Below are positions 15,643 to 23,869 of a DNA stretch of 64,000 nucleotides, in pieces. This stretch comes from RPQJ01 sp963846315 (GTDB taxonomy: Bacteria > Pseudomonadota > Gammaproteobacteria > Steroidobacterales > Steroidobacteraceae): positions 248,001-312,000 of the forward strand of contig CAWJVM010000006.1 in the NCBI GenBank assembly GCA_963846315.1, written 5' to 3'. The notes beneath the pieces are model-generated. The model saw only the letters and a program-made list of their open reading frames with translations, was not told the DNA's origin and ran no database searches. A program made the position numbers and the translations under genes. Position 1 is the first letter of the stretch. Each line of letters opens with the position of its first letter.

Positions 15643-16574
15643 CGCGGAATCTCCACGCCGGCCGCCTTCGGCTCGAACAGGACACTGGACGGCCGCTCGC
15701 GCAGCGTGCGCGCGAGTTCGCGCACTTCGTTGCTGGCGCCACGGGCATCGATCACGAGTTGCTGCAGTTCCGCCACGCTCGCGCCGGCGGCCTTGCCGAG
15801 CCCGCCCTCGTTCTGGTTCAGCAGGCGATCCAGGCCGTCCGCCGTGCGTGCCAGCCTTTCCGATGCGACGCGTGCGTTGGCCAGCGTCGCTTCGAGATCC
15901 GGCTGGGCCTTGCCCAGCGTCTGATTCAGGCGGTTCGTGAGTTCGAGCGTCGATTGCGAGATGCCGCGCAGGTCGGTCGCCAGCGCACGCGCCTCGGCAA
16001 TCGTTGCCGGTAAGTCGCCTGCAGCCTGCTCGACATGGGCGAGCGTCTGGCCGACCGAGCGCACGTTTTCGTCCGACAGCACGTGTTCGATCCGCGCGAG
16101 GACCTCCGTCGCCTGGCCGAGGATCTCCGGCAGGCGTTCGATCGAGGCTTCGATGCTGCTCTTGCGCGACGGTATGACCGGGTACTGCGTGCCCTTCTGC
16201 AGCGCCCTCGTGCCGGACGTGTCGGGATTCTGCTGCAGGTCGATGTACAGCAGGCCGGTGAGGCCGAGCAGTCCCAGCTTGGCGAGCGTGCCGCCGGAGA
16301 TCGGTGCCGAGGAGTCGATCTCCGCGATCACCTTGACGCGCCCCGGCTCGGCCTTGTCCACGCCGAGGTAGGTCACACGCCCGACGTCGACACCAAGGTA
16401 ACGCACTGGGCTGCCTTTCGACAGGCCACTCACGGTGCCCTGGAAATAGATCTCGTAGGTCTGGTAATCGCGCTGGTCGCCACGCCCGGAATACCACCAG
16501 ATGAAAGCGACAGCGGCGGCCACGCAGGCAAGTGTGAACAGCGCCAGCGTGGCGTACTTCGCATCACGCTCCAC
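15639..16574 (-). CDS. mlaD: MCE-domain substrate-binding protein (MlaD family)
   Basis: Periplasmic substrate-channel subunit of an MCE lipid transporter. One N-terminal membrane anchor (about 8-28) is followed by the MCE domain (40-120, with GLSKGSPVRYLGVDVGRV and GLTGLLYIDL). A long helical region (about 145-300) is rich in coiled-coil pattern. At 311 residues it is longer than E. coli MlaD, resembling the longer MlaD-like proteins paired with PqiC-type lipoproteins. The gene overlaps the upstream ATPase gene by 11 bases and the lipoprotein gene by four. The symbol denotes the family, not proven Mla function. Confidence 0.9.
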   Translation of the reverse strand: MERDAKYATLALFTLACVAAAVAFIWWYSGRGDQRDYQTYEIYFQGTVSGLSKGSPVRYLGVDVGRVTYLGVDKAEPGRVKVIAEIDSSAPISGGTLAKLGLLGLTGLLYIDLQQNPDTSGTRALQKGTQYPVIPSRKSSIEASIERLPEILGQATEVLARIEHVLSDENVRSVGQTLAHVEQAAGDLPATIAEARALATDLRGISQSTLELTNRLNQTLGKAQPDLEATLANARVASERLARTADGLDRLLNQNEGGLGKAAGASVAELQQLVIDARGASNEVRELARTLRERPSSVLFEPKAAGVEIPR

Positions 16575-17358
16575 GGTCGTCGCTCCCAGCGTCCGCCGTC
16601 ATCACGCGGCCACGTGCCCCGTGAAAATATTCCCGGATCCAGGGATGCTCGTTGCGGACGATCCCGGGCAGCGTATCCACGATGACTTTGCCGTCGACGA
16701 GCACCGCGACACGATCACACGTCCGCGCGAGAGTGTCCAGATCGTGTGTCACCATCACCACCGTCAGGCCGAGCGTCCGGCGCAAGTAGAGGACCAGGTC
16801 ATCGAACGCCGTGGCCGCGATCGGGTCGAGGCCGGCGGTGGGTTCGTCGAGAAACAGCAGGACTGGATCGAGGGCCAGCGCGCGCGCAAGTGCGGCACGC
16901 TTGATCATGCCACCGGACAGTTGCGCCGGAAATTTCACGCCCGCATCGACCGGTAGTCCGACCATGCGCAGCCGCAGCTCGGCGAGGCTCTGCAGCGTGG
17001 CTTCTTCCAGCCCGAGCAGTTCGACCATCGGCAGGATCACGTTTTCCGTCACGGTGAGCGACGTGAACAGGGCGCCGTGCTGGAACGTGACGCCATAGCG
17101 CTGCTTGACGGCACGGAGTTCGCGGTCCGACAGGCGCGTAATGTCGCGTCCCTCGAGTTCGACCACGCCGGAATCGGGCTGGCGCAGGCCGAGCATCGTC
17201 TTCAGCAGCACGGATTTGCCGCTGCCGGAGCCCCCGACGATGCCGAACACTTCGCCCGCATGCACGTCGAACGAGACGCCATCGTGCACGGTCTGCTGGC
17301 CGAAGCGGTTGACCACGTCGCGCACCGAGATGATGACCGCGGGAGTTGCGACGTCCAT
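16564..17358 (-). CDS. mlaF: ABC transporter ATPase (MlaF family)
   Basis: Cytoplasmic ATPase of the MCE transporter. Walker A GGSGSGKS is at 42-49, the signature LSGGMIKRAALARA follows, then Walker B LLFLDEPTAGLDP and the switch His in VMVTHD. The length of 264 is usual for MlaF. The start codon shares one base with the end of the frameshifted permease gene (TGATG), so all four genes form a tight operon. Expected substrate by family: phospholipid or other lipid moved across the periplasm. Confidence 0.94.
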   Translation of the reverse strand: MDVATPAVIISVRDVVNRFGQQTVHDGVSFDVHAGEVFGIVGGSGSGKSVLLKTMLGLRQPDSGVVELEGRDITRLSDRELRAVKQRYGVTFQHGALFTSLTVTENVILPMVELLGLEEATLQSLAELRLRMVGLPVDAGVKFPAQLSGGMIKRAALARALALDPVLLFLDEPTAGLDPIAATAFDDLVLYLRRTLGLTVVMVTHDLDTLARTCDRVAVLVDGKVIVDTLPGIVRNEHPWIREYFHGARGRVMTADAGSDDRGA

Positions 17359-18474
17359 CAGAAGTCGATCTCGAGGAAGAAGATGGCGAACAGCGCGTCG
17401 GCAAAGATGACGAGGAAGATCGACTGCACGACGGCCACCGTCGTCAGGCGCCCGAGTTCACGCGACGATTCGCGCACCTGCAGGCCGCGCAGCGTGCCCG
17501 TCAGGCCGATGAGCAGGCCGAACACCGGCGCCTTCACGAGACCGGCCCAGAACGTCGTCGGGTGCAATAGCCTCGTCGAGCCGCGTGAAGAACTGCGGCC
17601 ACGGCAGGTCGATCAGGTAGCGCGTCAGGATGGCGCCGCCGAACAACCCCATGAAGTCCGCGACGATGGTGAGCAGGGGCACCGCGATGACGAGACCGAG
17701 GATCCGTGGCAGTACCAGCACCTCGTACGGGTCGATGCCCATCGACTCGAGCGCGTCGATTTCGTCGTTGAGCTTCATCACGCCGAGTTCGGCCGCATAG
17801 GCACTGCCGGTGCGGCCCGCGACCATGATGGCCGTGAGCAGCACGCCGAACTCGCGCAGCACGCCCAGCGCCACGATGTCGACGGTGTAGATCTCGCCGC
17901 CGTAGGGCCGCAACTGTTGCGCGCTGATGTATGCCGAAATCAGGCTGATCAGGAACGCGATCACGGCGACGACCGGCACGGCCTGGTAGCCGGTCTCGTA
18001 GGCATGTCGCACGACGGACGCAATGCGCAGGCGCCGCCAGGAGCGCCAGACCGAGCCGGCCGTGCTGATCAGCTTGCCACCGTAGGTCAGCGCTTCGAAC
18101 CAGCTTTCGCCGCGGACCTCGATCGCGCGGCCCAGCCGGACGAGTCCGGCGGGTTGCGTCGGCGGTGGCGCGATGTCCGCCGTACGCGCGCTGGCGCCAT
18201 CGAGCAGTTCGTCGAGGTAGCCGAAATGCGCGGGCAGCGAACCGCTGACGGCAGGAGCCGTCGCCGCGTCGACCATCGCCCGCTTCAGGATCCAGGCCGG
18301 GCCGATGTCGAAACGACCGGCGGCGGCGAGATCGACGCTACGTGCCCCAGCCGCACCCCATTCCCGCAAGGCGGACTCGAACGCCTCGAGGTCCGCCGTA
18401 CGACAGTCGCCGGCCAGCGTCAGACGCCCCTCGGCGGAATCCACGCTGGCCTGGAATGCAGGAGTCTTCGGCAT
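17358..18474 (-). pseudogene. mlaE: MlaE-family permease with N-terminal STAS domain (frameshifted)
   Basis: Permease of the MCE transporter. Residues 1-110 look like a STAS/MlaB-type domain (EGRLTLAGDCRTADLEAFESAL), fused to a MlaE permease domain with GVLREFGVLLTAIMVAGRTGSAYAAELG and the EIDALESMGIDPYEVLVLPR loop. The frame breaks near 17553-17565: the first part ends properly at RLDEAIAP and the last 60 or so residues (TTFWAGLVKAPVFGLLIGL to the stop at 17358) continue in another phase. Removing one base restores a 371-residue protein. The rest of the operon is intact, so a sequencing insertion is as likely as a true mutation. Confidence 0.85.
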
Positions 18475-18584
18475 GATGGCGGCTGTCCGGTCGAGCGCGA
18501 CCGGTCAGGGCTGCGGGTGGATCTCCACGGGCGGGAATGCCTCGACGGAATGCTAGCATCGGCGCATCCGCCACGTGAGGCCCG

Positions 18585-20573
18585 ATGGCGCACGACTTTC
18601 TCAGCCAGATCCTGATCCTGCTCGCGGGCTCACTGCTCGTGTTGAGCCTGGTGCGTCGCTTCAAGCTGCCGCCGATCATTGGCTACCTGCTGGTCGGCAT
18701 GGTGCTCGGCCCGCATGCCCTGGGACTCGTGCCGAGCGCCACGTCCGTGCAGGTGCTCGCCGAGATCGGCGTCGTGTTCCTGGTGTTCACGCTGGGACTC
18801 GAATTCTCGCTGGCGCGCATGGTCGCGATGAAGTCCGAGGTGCTCGGCGTCGGCGGCCTGCAGGTGCTGTTGTGCGGCCTCGCCTTCGGCGGCATGGCGT
18901 TCGCGTATGGCATCAACGCGGGCGCCGCTATCGTCATCGGCGGTGCGCTCGCAATGTCGTCGACGGCGATCGTGTTGCGACAGCTCGGTGACCAGATGGA
19001 GCTCACGCGCACGCACGCGCGACTCGCCCTGGGCATCCTGCTGTTCCAGGATCTCGCCTTCGCGCCACTGCTGGCGCTGGCCACGGCCCTCAGCGTGACG
19101 GGGGATGTCCCCGGACCCTTGTGGTTGCTCGGCATGGCAGGACGCGGCCTGGTCGCGCTCGTCGTGGTGCTGGTCGTGGGTCGCTGGCTGCTGCGGCCGC
19201 TCTTTCGCGAGATCGCGCGCCATCGCAGCACGGAGACCTTCACCCTGACGGTCCTGTTCGTGTCCCTGCTGGCTGCGTGGGCGACGGACCGGATGGGCCT
19301 GTCGATGGCGCTTGGCGGATTCCTGGCCGGCATGCTGCTCGCCGAAACTGAGTTCAAATACCAGACCGAGGCGGTCATCAAGCCGTTCCAGGACATCCTG
19401 CTCGGCCTGTTCTTCGTGTCCGTCGGCATGCTGCTGGACCTGCGCCTGCTGCTCACGCAGCTGCCGCTCGTGCTGCTGCTGATCGCAGTGCTGCTGCTCA
19501 CCAAGGCGTTGATCGTCGCGCTGGTCGTGCGGCGGTTCGTGCCGAACAAGCGCAAGGCGTTGCGGACGGCCATCGCCGTGAGCATGGGCGGCGAATTCGG
19601 GTTCGCGCTGCTCACGTTGCTGCTGCGCGGCGACGCGGTCGACGACCGCATCGTGCAGGCGCTGCTGACCGCCGTCGCGCTGAGCATGCTGCTCGGCCCG
19701 CTGCTCGTGCGTTACAACGGGCGCATTGCCGACTGGATCCTGCGCCGGCCGCCGGCCCAGCCTTCAGATGTCGCACTCGAAACCGTGGCGTCGCGGGAAA
19801 TTGCGCAGCGCGAACACGTGATGATCTGCGGTTTCGGCCGCGTCGGTCAAAACCTCGCGCGCGTGCTCGAGCGGCGCGGCTTCGAATTCATCGCGCTCGA
19901 TTTCGACCCGTTCCGCGTCCGCGACGCACGCATGGCGGGTGATCCCGTGGTGTACGGCGATGCCACGCATCCCGAAGTGCTGCGTGCGCTGGGGCTCGAG
20001 CATGCCTCGGTGGTGGTGATTTCGTTCGACGAGCCGGCGACCGCCATCCGTATCGTGCGTGCCGTGCGGCGGCTGCGCACGGACGTGCCCGTGCTCGTGC
20101 GCACCGAGGACGACAAGTTCCTGGAACCCCTGCAGGCGGCCGGCGCGACCGAGGTGGTGCCCGGCATCTTCGAGACCAGCCTCGCCCTCGTGTCGCACGT
20201 ATTGTTGTTCCTGCGGGTACCGGCGGCCGACGTGCTCGAAACAACCGAACAGATCCGGCACGAGCGGTACGCGATCCTGCGCAGCGTGTTCCACCGGCGC
20301 GACGACCGCGCGCCCTTGAACCCGGGCGACGATCGGCATGATCAACAACAGTTGTACACAGTCGTCCTGCCGCCCACGGCGCGTGGGGTGGGACAGACCC
20401 TTCGCGACCTGGGGTTGGACCGCGGCGTGGTCACCGTGAGTGCGATCCGACGCGAGGGCATCACGGGTCGCGATCCCGACCCGGAGACCCGGCTCAAGGT
20501 CGGCGACGTGCTGGTGCTGTGGGGACGGCCTGACGACGTTCAGCAAGCTGAAAGCCGGCTGCTGATGGGCTGA
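18585..20573 (+). CDS. CPA2-type cation/H+ antiporter with RCK domains (KefB/YbaL-like)
   Basis: 662-residue monovalent cation:proton antiporter. The first 390 residues form about 12 hydrophobic segments with CPA2 features (LPPIIGYLLVGMVLGP, FTLGLEFSL, ALAMSSTAIVLRQL, GILLFQDLAFAPLL). A cytoplasmic RCK-N domain follows (HVMICGFGRVGQNLARVL, about 415-530) and then a C-terminal RCK-C/TrkA-C-like domain, about 590-655. This suggests nucleotide-gated K+ or Na+/H+ exchange; the ion cannot be decided. It is divergent from the MCE operon with a 110-base gap and transcribed towards the TetR-RND operon. Confidence 0.93.
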   Translation: MAHDFLSQILILLAGSLLVLSLVRRFKLPPIIGYLLVGMVLGPHALGLVPSATSVQVLAEIGVVFLVFTLGLEFSLARMVAMKSEVLGVGGLQVLLCGLAFGGMAFAYGINAGAAIVIGGALAMSSTAIVLRQLGDQMELTRTHARLALGILLFQDLAFAPLLALATALSVTGDVPGPLWLLGMAGRGLVALVVVLVVGRWLLRPLFREIARHRSTETFTLTVLFVSLLAAWATDRMGLSMALGGFLAGMLLAETEFKYQTEAVIKPFQDILLGLFFVSVGMLLDLRLLLTQLPLVLLLIAVLLLTKALIVALVVRRFVPNKRKALRTAIAVSMGGEFGFALLTLLLRGDAVDDRIVQALLTAVALSMLLGPLLVRYNGRIADWILRRPPAQPSDVALETVASREIAQREHVMICGFGRVGQNLARVLERRGFEFIALDFDPFRVRDARMAGDPVVYGDATHPEVLRALGLEHASVVVISFDEPATAIRIVRAVRRLRTDVPVLVRTEDDKFLEPLQAAGATEVVPGIFETSLALVSHVLLFLRVPAADVLETTEQIRHERYAILRSVFHRRDDRAPLNPGDDRHDQQQLYTVVLPPTARGVGQTLRDLGLDRGVVTVSAIRREGITGRDPDPETRLKVGDVLVLWGRPDDVQQAESRLLMG

Positions 20574-20622
20574 TTCCGCTCGCCCGCTCCCTTCGCCGAT
20601 GGTCGCCAAAGATCGGCTTTGT

Positions 20623-20655
20623 TGAACATTCGTTCATATGTTGACAGCGTGTCAA
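20623..20655. promoter_or_regulatory. Two palindromes upstream of the tetR-RND operon
   Basis: TGAAC-ATTC-GTTCA (20623-20636) and the perfect TTGACA-GCG-TGTCAA (20641-20655) lie side by side just before the TetR gene. They are AT-rich islands in a GC-rich genome and have the size of TetR operators, so autoregulation of the whole efflux operon is likely. The second palindrome overlaps an upstream ATG at 20638, which argues that translation starts further down. Confidence 0.6.
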
Positions 20656-20667
20656 TTAAAAAGCACG

Positions 20668-21324
20668 ATGTCAGCCATGTCGTACCTCACCGAACGCCGC
20701 CAGGAAGAAAAGGATCGCCGCCGCACCGAGATCGTCGATGCGGCCGAGGCCCTGTATGCCGAAACGGGCTGGGATGGCATCACGATGGACCAGGTCGCAC
20801 GCCGGGCCCGGCTGAGCCGAGCCCTGCTCTACGTCTACTTCAAGGACAAAGGCGACCTGCACATGGCGCTGGTGGAGCGGTCGCTCGAGGCGCTGCACGA
20901 CCGTTTCGTTGTCGCCCGGCAAGGCCGGACCGACGGCATCGCGGAAGTCGAGGCCATCGGCCGCGCCTACCTCGCCTTCTCCGTCGAGACGCCGCATTAC
21001 TTCGACGCTTGCGCGCGCTATCAGGCGCACCCGGCCGGCGATCACCCAGCGGACGGCACGCCGTGCAACGAAGCGGCCTGTGAAGTCGCGGGTCATAGCG
21101 TCCACGAGGTGATCGTCGAATCGCTGAACCGCGGCGTGGCCGACGGCTCGATCCGCGCGGACATCGGTGACCCGTTCGTCACCGCCTTGACGCTGTGGGC
21201 GTTCACCCACGGCATGATCCAGATCGCGTCGACCAAGGGCGGCCAGATCGCGCACGAAGGCACGTCCGTGCAGTCGTTCATCGAGCATGGTCTCGATCTC
21301 GCGCTGCGGGCGCTGAAGCCATGA
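20668..21324 (+). CDS. TetR-family transcriptional regulator of RND operon 1
   Basis: N-terminal TetR helix-turn-helix (TEIVDAAEALYAETGWDGITMDQVARRARLSRALLYVYF) and a C-terminal ligand domain, with TALTLWAFTHGMIQIA near the end. The ATG at 20668 (218 residues) or 20677 is preferred over 20638, because the latter overlaps a palindromic operator. The stop shares four bases with the start of the TolC-family gene (ATGA). The context says it represses its own operon and controls the pump; the inducer is unknown. Confidence 0.9.
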   Translation: MSAMSYLTERRQEEKDRRRTEIVDAAEALYAETGWDGITMDQVARRARLSRALLYVYFKDKGDLHMALVERSLEALHDRFVVARQGRTDGIAEVEAIGRAYLAFSVETPHYFDACARYQAHPAGDHPADGTPCNEAACEVAGHSVHEVIVESLNRGVADGSIRADIGDPFVTALTLWAFTHGMIQIASTKGGQIAHEGTSVQSFIEHGLDLALRALKP

Positions 21325-22796
21325 CTCGCGCGTATTCGTTGGTCCTGTCCTTGCTCGTCGCCGGCGTCGTGCCGCTCGCGCAGGCGGCATCGCCACCACC
21401 CGTCGCACCTGCCGCGCAAGCGCTCGTCCCCATGGAGGACGGACTGCGCCAGGTGATCGACGAAGCGCTGACCGCCAACCTCGAACTGCGGGCATCCGGT
21501 GCAACGGTGCAGAGCCGCCTCGCCGCGCTCGACCAGGCGCGCGCGCGTTTCCTGCCGGTGATCGATTTCGCCGCGCGCTATACGGTCGCGGACGGTGGTC
21601 GCACGATCGACTTTCCGGTGGGCGACCTGCTGAACCCGGTGTACGAGACGCTGGACCAGCTGCTGGTGGCGCAGGGCCAGTCGCCGCAGTTTCCGCGCGT
21701 CCGCAACGAGTCGATCGCGTTCCTGCGCGACCAGGAGCAGGAAACCAAGCTCGTGCTGGAGCAGCCGCTCTACGAGCCGCGCATCGGACCAGCTGTCGAC
21801 GCGACCCGAGCTGACGCCGTCCGCGCCGAAGCAGACCTCGCTGCGCTGCGCTCACAGGTCATCCGTGACGTAAAGCAGGCGTATTACCGCTGGATCGCGG
21901 CGCAACAGGCCGTCACGGTGCTCGACGCAACGCTCGACGCCACGCGCGAGAATCTCAAGGCCAACTCGAGCCTGTACCGCAACGGCAAGGTCACGCGCGA
22001 CCTCGTCTACCGCGCCGAGGCGGACGTGCTCGAGGTGGAGCAGGAGCGCCTGGCGACGGCGAGCCGGGTGCGCATCGCGCAGAGTTACGTAAACCTGCTG
22101 CGCAATGCGCCGCTGGCGCAGCCCCTGCCGAATGCTGCGCTCGACGCCGAGACGATCGAGCGCTTCCGCGCCCGCTTGCTGGCCGCGCTTGCCGGGCGGC
22201 AGGTGGACGCACCGAAACTGCAGGACCTCGCAAGCCAGCGTCGCGAGGAACTGAAGAGCCTCGATGCCGCCATCGCCGTCGGCGAAGCGCGCCAGGACCT
22301 GGCGCGCGCTGCGTTCAAGCCGTCGCTGGCCTTTGGCGCCGAGGCGGGCATCCAGGGCACGGAGTACGGCTTCGCGGACGAAGACCGCTACGTGCTCGCA
22401 TCACTGGTACTGCGCTTCAACGCCTTCCGCGGTGGCGCCGACCAGGCTGCCCTGCGCGAAGCGCGTGCCCTCACCGACCAGTTGCGCGCGACACGAGAAC
22501 TCGCCGACCAGCGCGTGCGCCTCGAAGTGCAGCAGGCGCTCGAGAACTTCGCGGTGGCCGAGGCCTCGCTCGACACCGCCGCCAAGCGCGCGGAAGCCGC
22601 CGCGGGCGCCTTCACGATCACCAGCCGCAAGCGCGACCTCGGCCAGATCAACCAGGCGGAGTTCATCGATGCGCGGCGCGCGCAGACCGACGCCCAGCTC
22701 AACGTCACGCGGGTGCGGGCGGAGTACCTCGCGCGCCTCGCTGAACTCGAATTCTCCATCGGCGATGCCCGTCGCATGGACCAGGAGCGGATGTGA
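21321..22796 (+). CDS. TolC-family outer membrane efflux protein
   Basis: 491-residue outer-membrane channel of a tripartite pump. It begins with a cleavable signal peptide (MTRAYSLVLSLLVAGVVPLAQAA) and has no lipobox. Two repeats of long amphipathic helices typical of TolC are visible, including LRQVIDEALTANLELRA and LRATRELADQRVRLEVQQALENF. The long frame that begins at 21195 is not used, since the ATG at 21321 is followed at once by the signal peptide and overlaps the TetR stop. It overlaps the next gene's GTG start by four bases. Confidence 0.92.
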   Translation: MTRAYSLVLSLLVAGVVPLAQAASPPPVAPAAQALVPMEDGLRQVIDEALTANLELRASGATVQSRLAALDQARARFLPVIDFAARYTVADGGRTIDFPVGDLLNPVYETLDQLLVAQGQSPQFPRVRNESIAFLRDQEQETKLVLEQPLYEPRIGPAVDATRADAVRAEADLAALRSQVIRDVKQAYYRWIAAQQAVTVLDATLDATRENLKANSSLYRNGKVTRDLVYRAEADVLEVEQERLATASRVRIAQSYVNLLRNAPLAQPLPNAALDAETIERFRARLLAALAGRQVDAPKLQDLASQRREELKSLDAAIAVGEARQDLARAAFKPSLAFGAEAGIQGTEYGFADEDRYVLASLVLRFNAFRGGADQAALREARALTDQLRATRELADQRVRLEVQQALENFAVAEASLDTAAKRAEAAAGAFTITSRKRDLGQINQAEFIDARRAQTDAQLNVTRVRAEYLARLAELEFSIGDARRMDQERM

Positions 22797-23866
22797 AGCA
22801 GCCAGCGTGGAAAGTGGTGTGCGTGGTGGCCGCTGCCGCCCTGCTCGGCGCCTGCGGCACCGAAAAGAAAGGCGACTCGCCTGCTGACGCGCAACCCGCC
22901 GCGGTGCGCGCGGTACCGGTGGCCAGCGTCGCCGTCACGGCACAGACAAGAGCGGTCGGCGTGCTCGCGCCGCGTGATGAAATCCGCCTGGCCTTCAAGG
23001 TCGGCGGCGTCGTCGATTCGGTGCGCGTCGAATCGGGCGACATCGTACGCAAGGGCCAGGTGCTCGCCGAACTGAAGCGCGCCGAAGTGGATGCCACGGT
23101 ATCGCAGGCGGCCGAGGGCGTGGAGAAGGCCCGCCGGGACCTCGAACGCGCGAAGCAGCTGCGCCTCGACGAAGTCGCGACCGAGGAACAGGTGCAGGAC
23201 CTGACCACGGCGTACAACGTCGCGCGGTCCAACCTCGACGCCGTGCGCTTCAACGCGCGCTTTGCACGCATCGAGGCGCCGGTGGACGGCATCGTGTTCG
23301 AGCGCATGATCGAGGACGGCGAACTGGTGCAGCCTGGCCAGCCGGTGATCGTGGTGGGCTCGACGGAGTCGGGCTGGGTCGTGCGCGTCGGTCTCGCCGA
23401 TCGCGACGTGGTGCGCGTGGAGCCAGGTGCACCGGCGCAGGTCACCTTCGACGCCTTCCCCGGACGCACCTTCGACGGCAAGGTGACTCGTATCGGCGCC
23501 GCCGCGGACCGCGTGACGGGTACGTTCGAGGTGGAAATTGAAGTGCAGCCGCAAGGCGCTCGCTTCGCACGCGGGCTGGTGGCCAAGGTGGCACTGCCGC
23601 TCTCGCAGTTACCGGACGTGTCCCCGAGCGCCACGGTCGTGCCGATCACGGCCCTCGTGGACGCCGACGGCCAGCGCGCCACCGTGTTCGTGCTCGATCG
23701 CGAGCGGAATGTCGTGCGCCGCAAGGAGGTCACGCTCGGCCCGCTGCTCGGCGAGCAAGTGATCGTGACCGCAGGCCTCGTCACGGGCGAGCCCGTGATC
23801 ACCGACGGCGCGGCGTGGCTCACCGACGGTCGCAGCGTCCGCGTCGTCGCCGACGACCGGAGCTGA
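22793..23866 (+). CDS. RND periplasmic adaptor (membrane fusion lipoprotein), pump 1
   Basis: 357-residue adaptor linking the RND permease to the outer-membrane channel. The signal peptide ends with the lipobox LLGAC (Cys21). Next come a lipoyl/hairpin region (LAPRDEIRLAFKVGGVVDSV, VESGDIVRKGQVLAELK), a coiled-coil pair (about 75-135) and beta-barrel and membrane-proximal domains (RVGLADRDVVRVEPG). The start is GTG inside the end of the TolC gene. It lies four bases upstream of the permease gene. Confidence 0.93.
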   Translation: MKQPAWKVVCVVAAAALLGACGTEKKGDSPADAQPAAVRAVPVASVAVTAQTRAVGVLAPRDEIRLAFKVGGVVDSVRVESGDIVRKGQVLAELKRAEVDATVSQAAEGVEKARRDLERAKQLRLDEVATEEQVQDLTTAYNVARSNLDAVRFNARFARIEAPVDGIVFERMIEDGELVQPGQPVIVVGSTESGWVVRVGLADRDVVRVEPGAPAQVTFDAFPGRTFDGKVTRIGAAADRVTGTFEVEIEVQPQGARFARGLVAKVALPLSQLPDVSPSATVVPITALVDADGQRATVFVLDRERNVVRRKEVTLGPLLGEQVIVTAGLVTGEPVITDGAAWLTDGRSVRVVADDRS

Positions 23867-23869
23867 ACC

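Noticed and set aside
14944..16497. A 517-codon frame covering both the auxiliary lipoprotein and most of the mlaD gene
   Set aside because: The N-terminal 285 codons are a shadow of mlaD; the lipoprotein signal peptide begins at the ATG at 15642.
17077..18615. A 512-codon frame on + across the MCE operon
   Set aside because: Antisense to mlaF and mlaE; composition typical of shadow frames and no start context.
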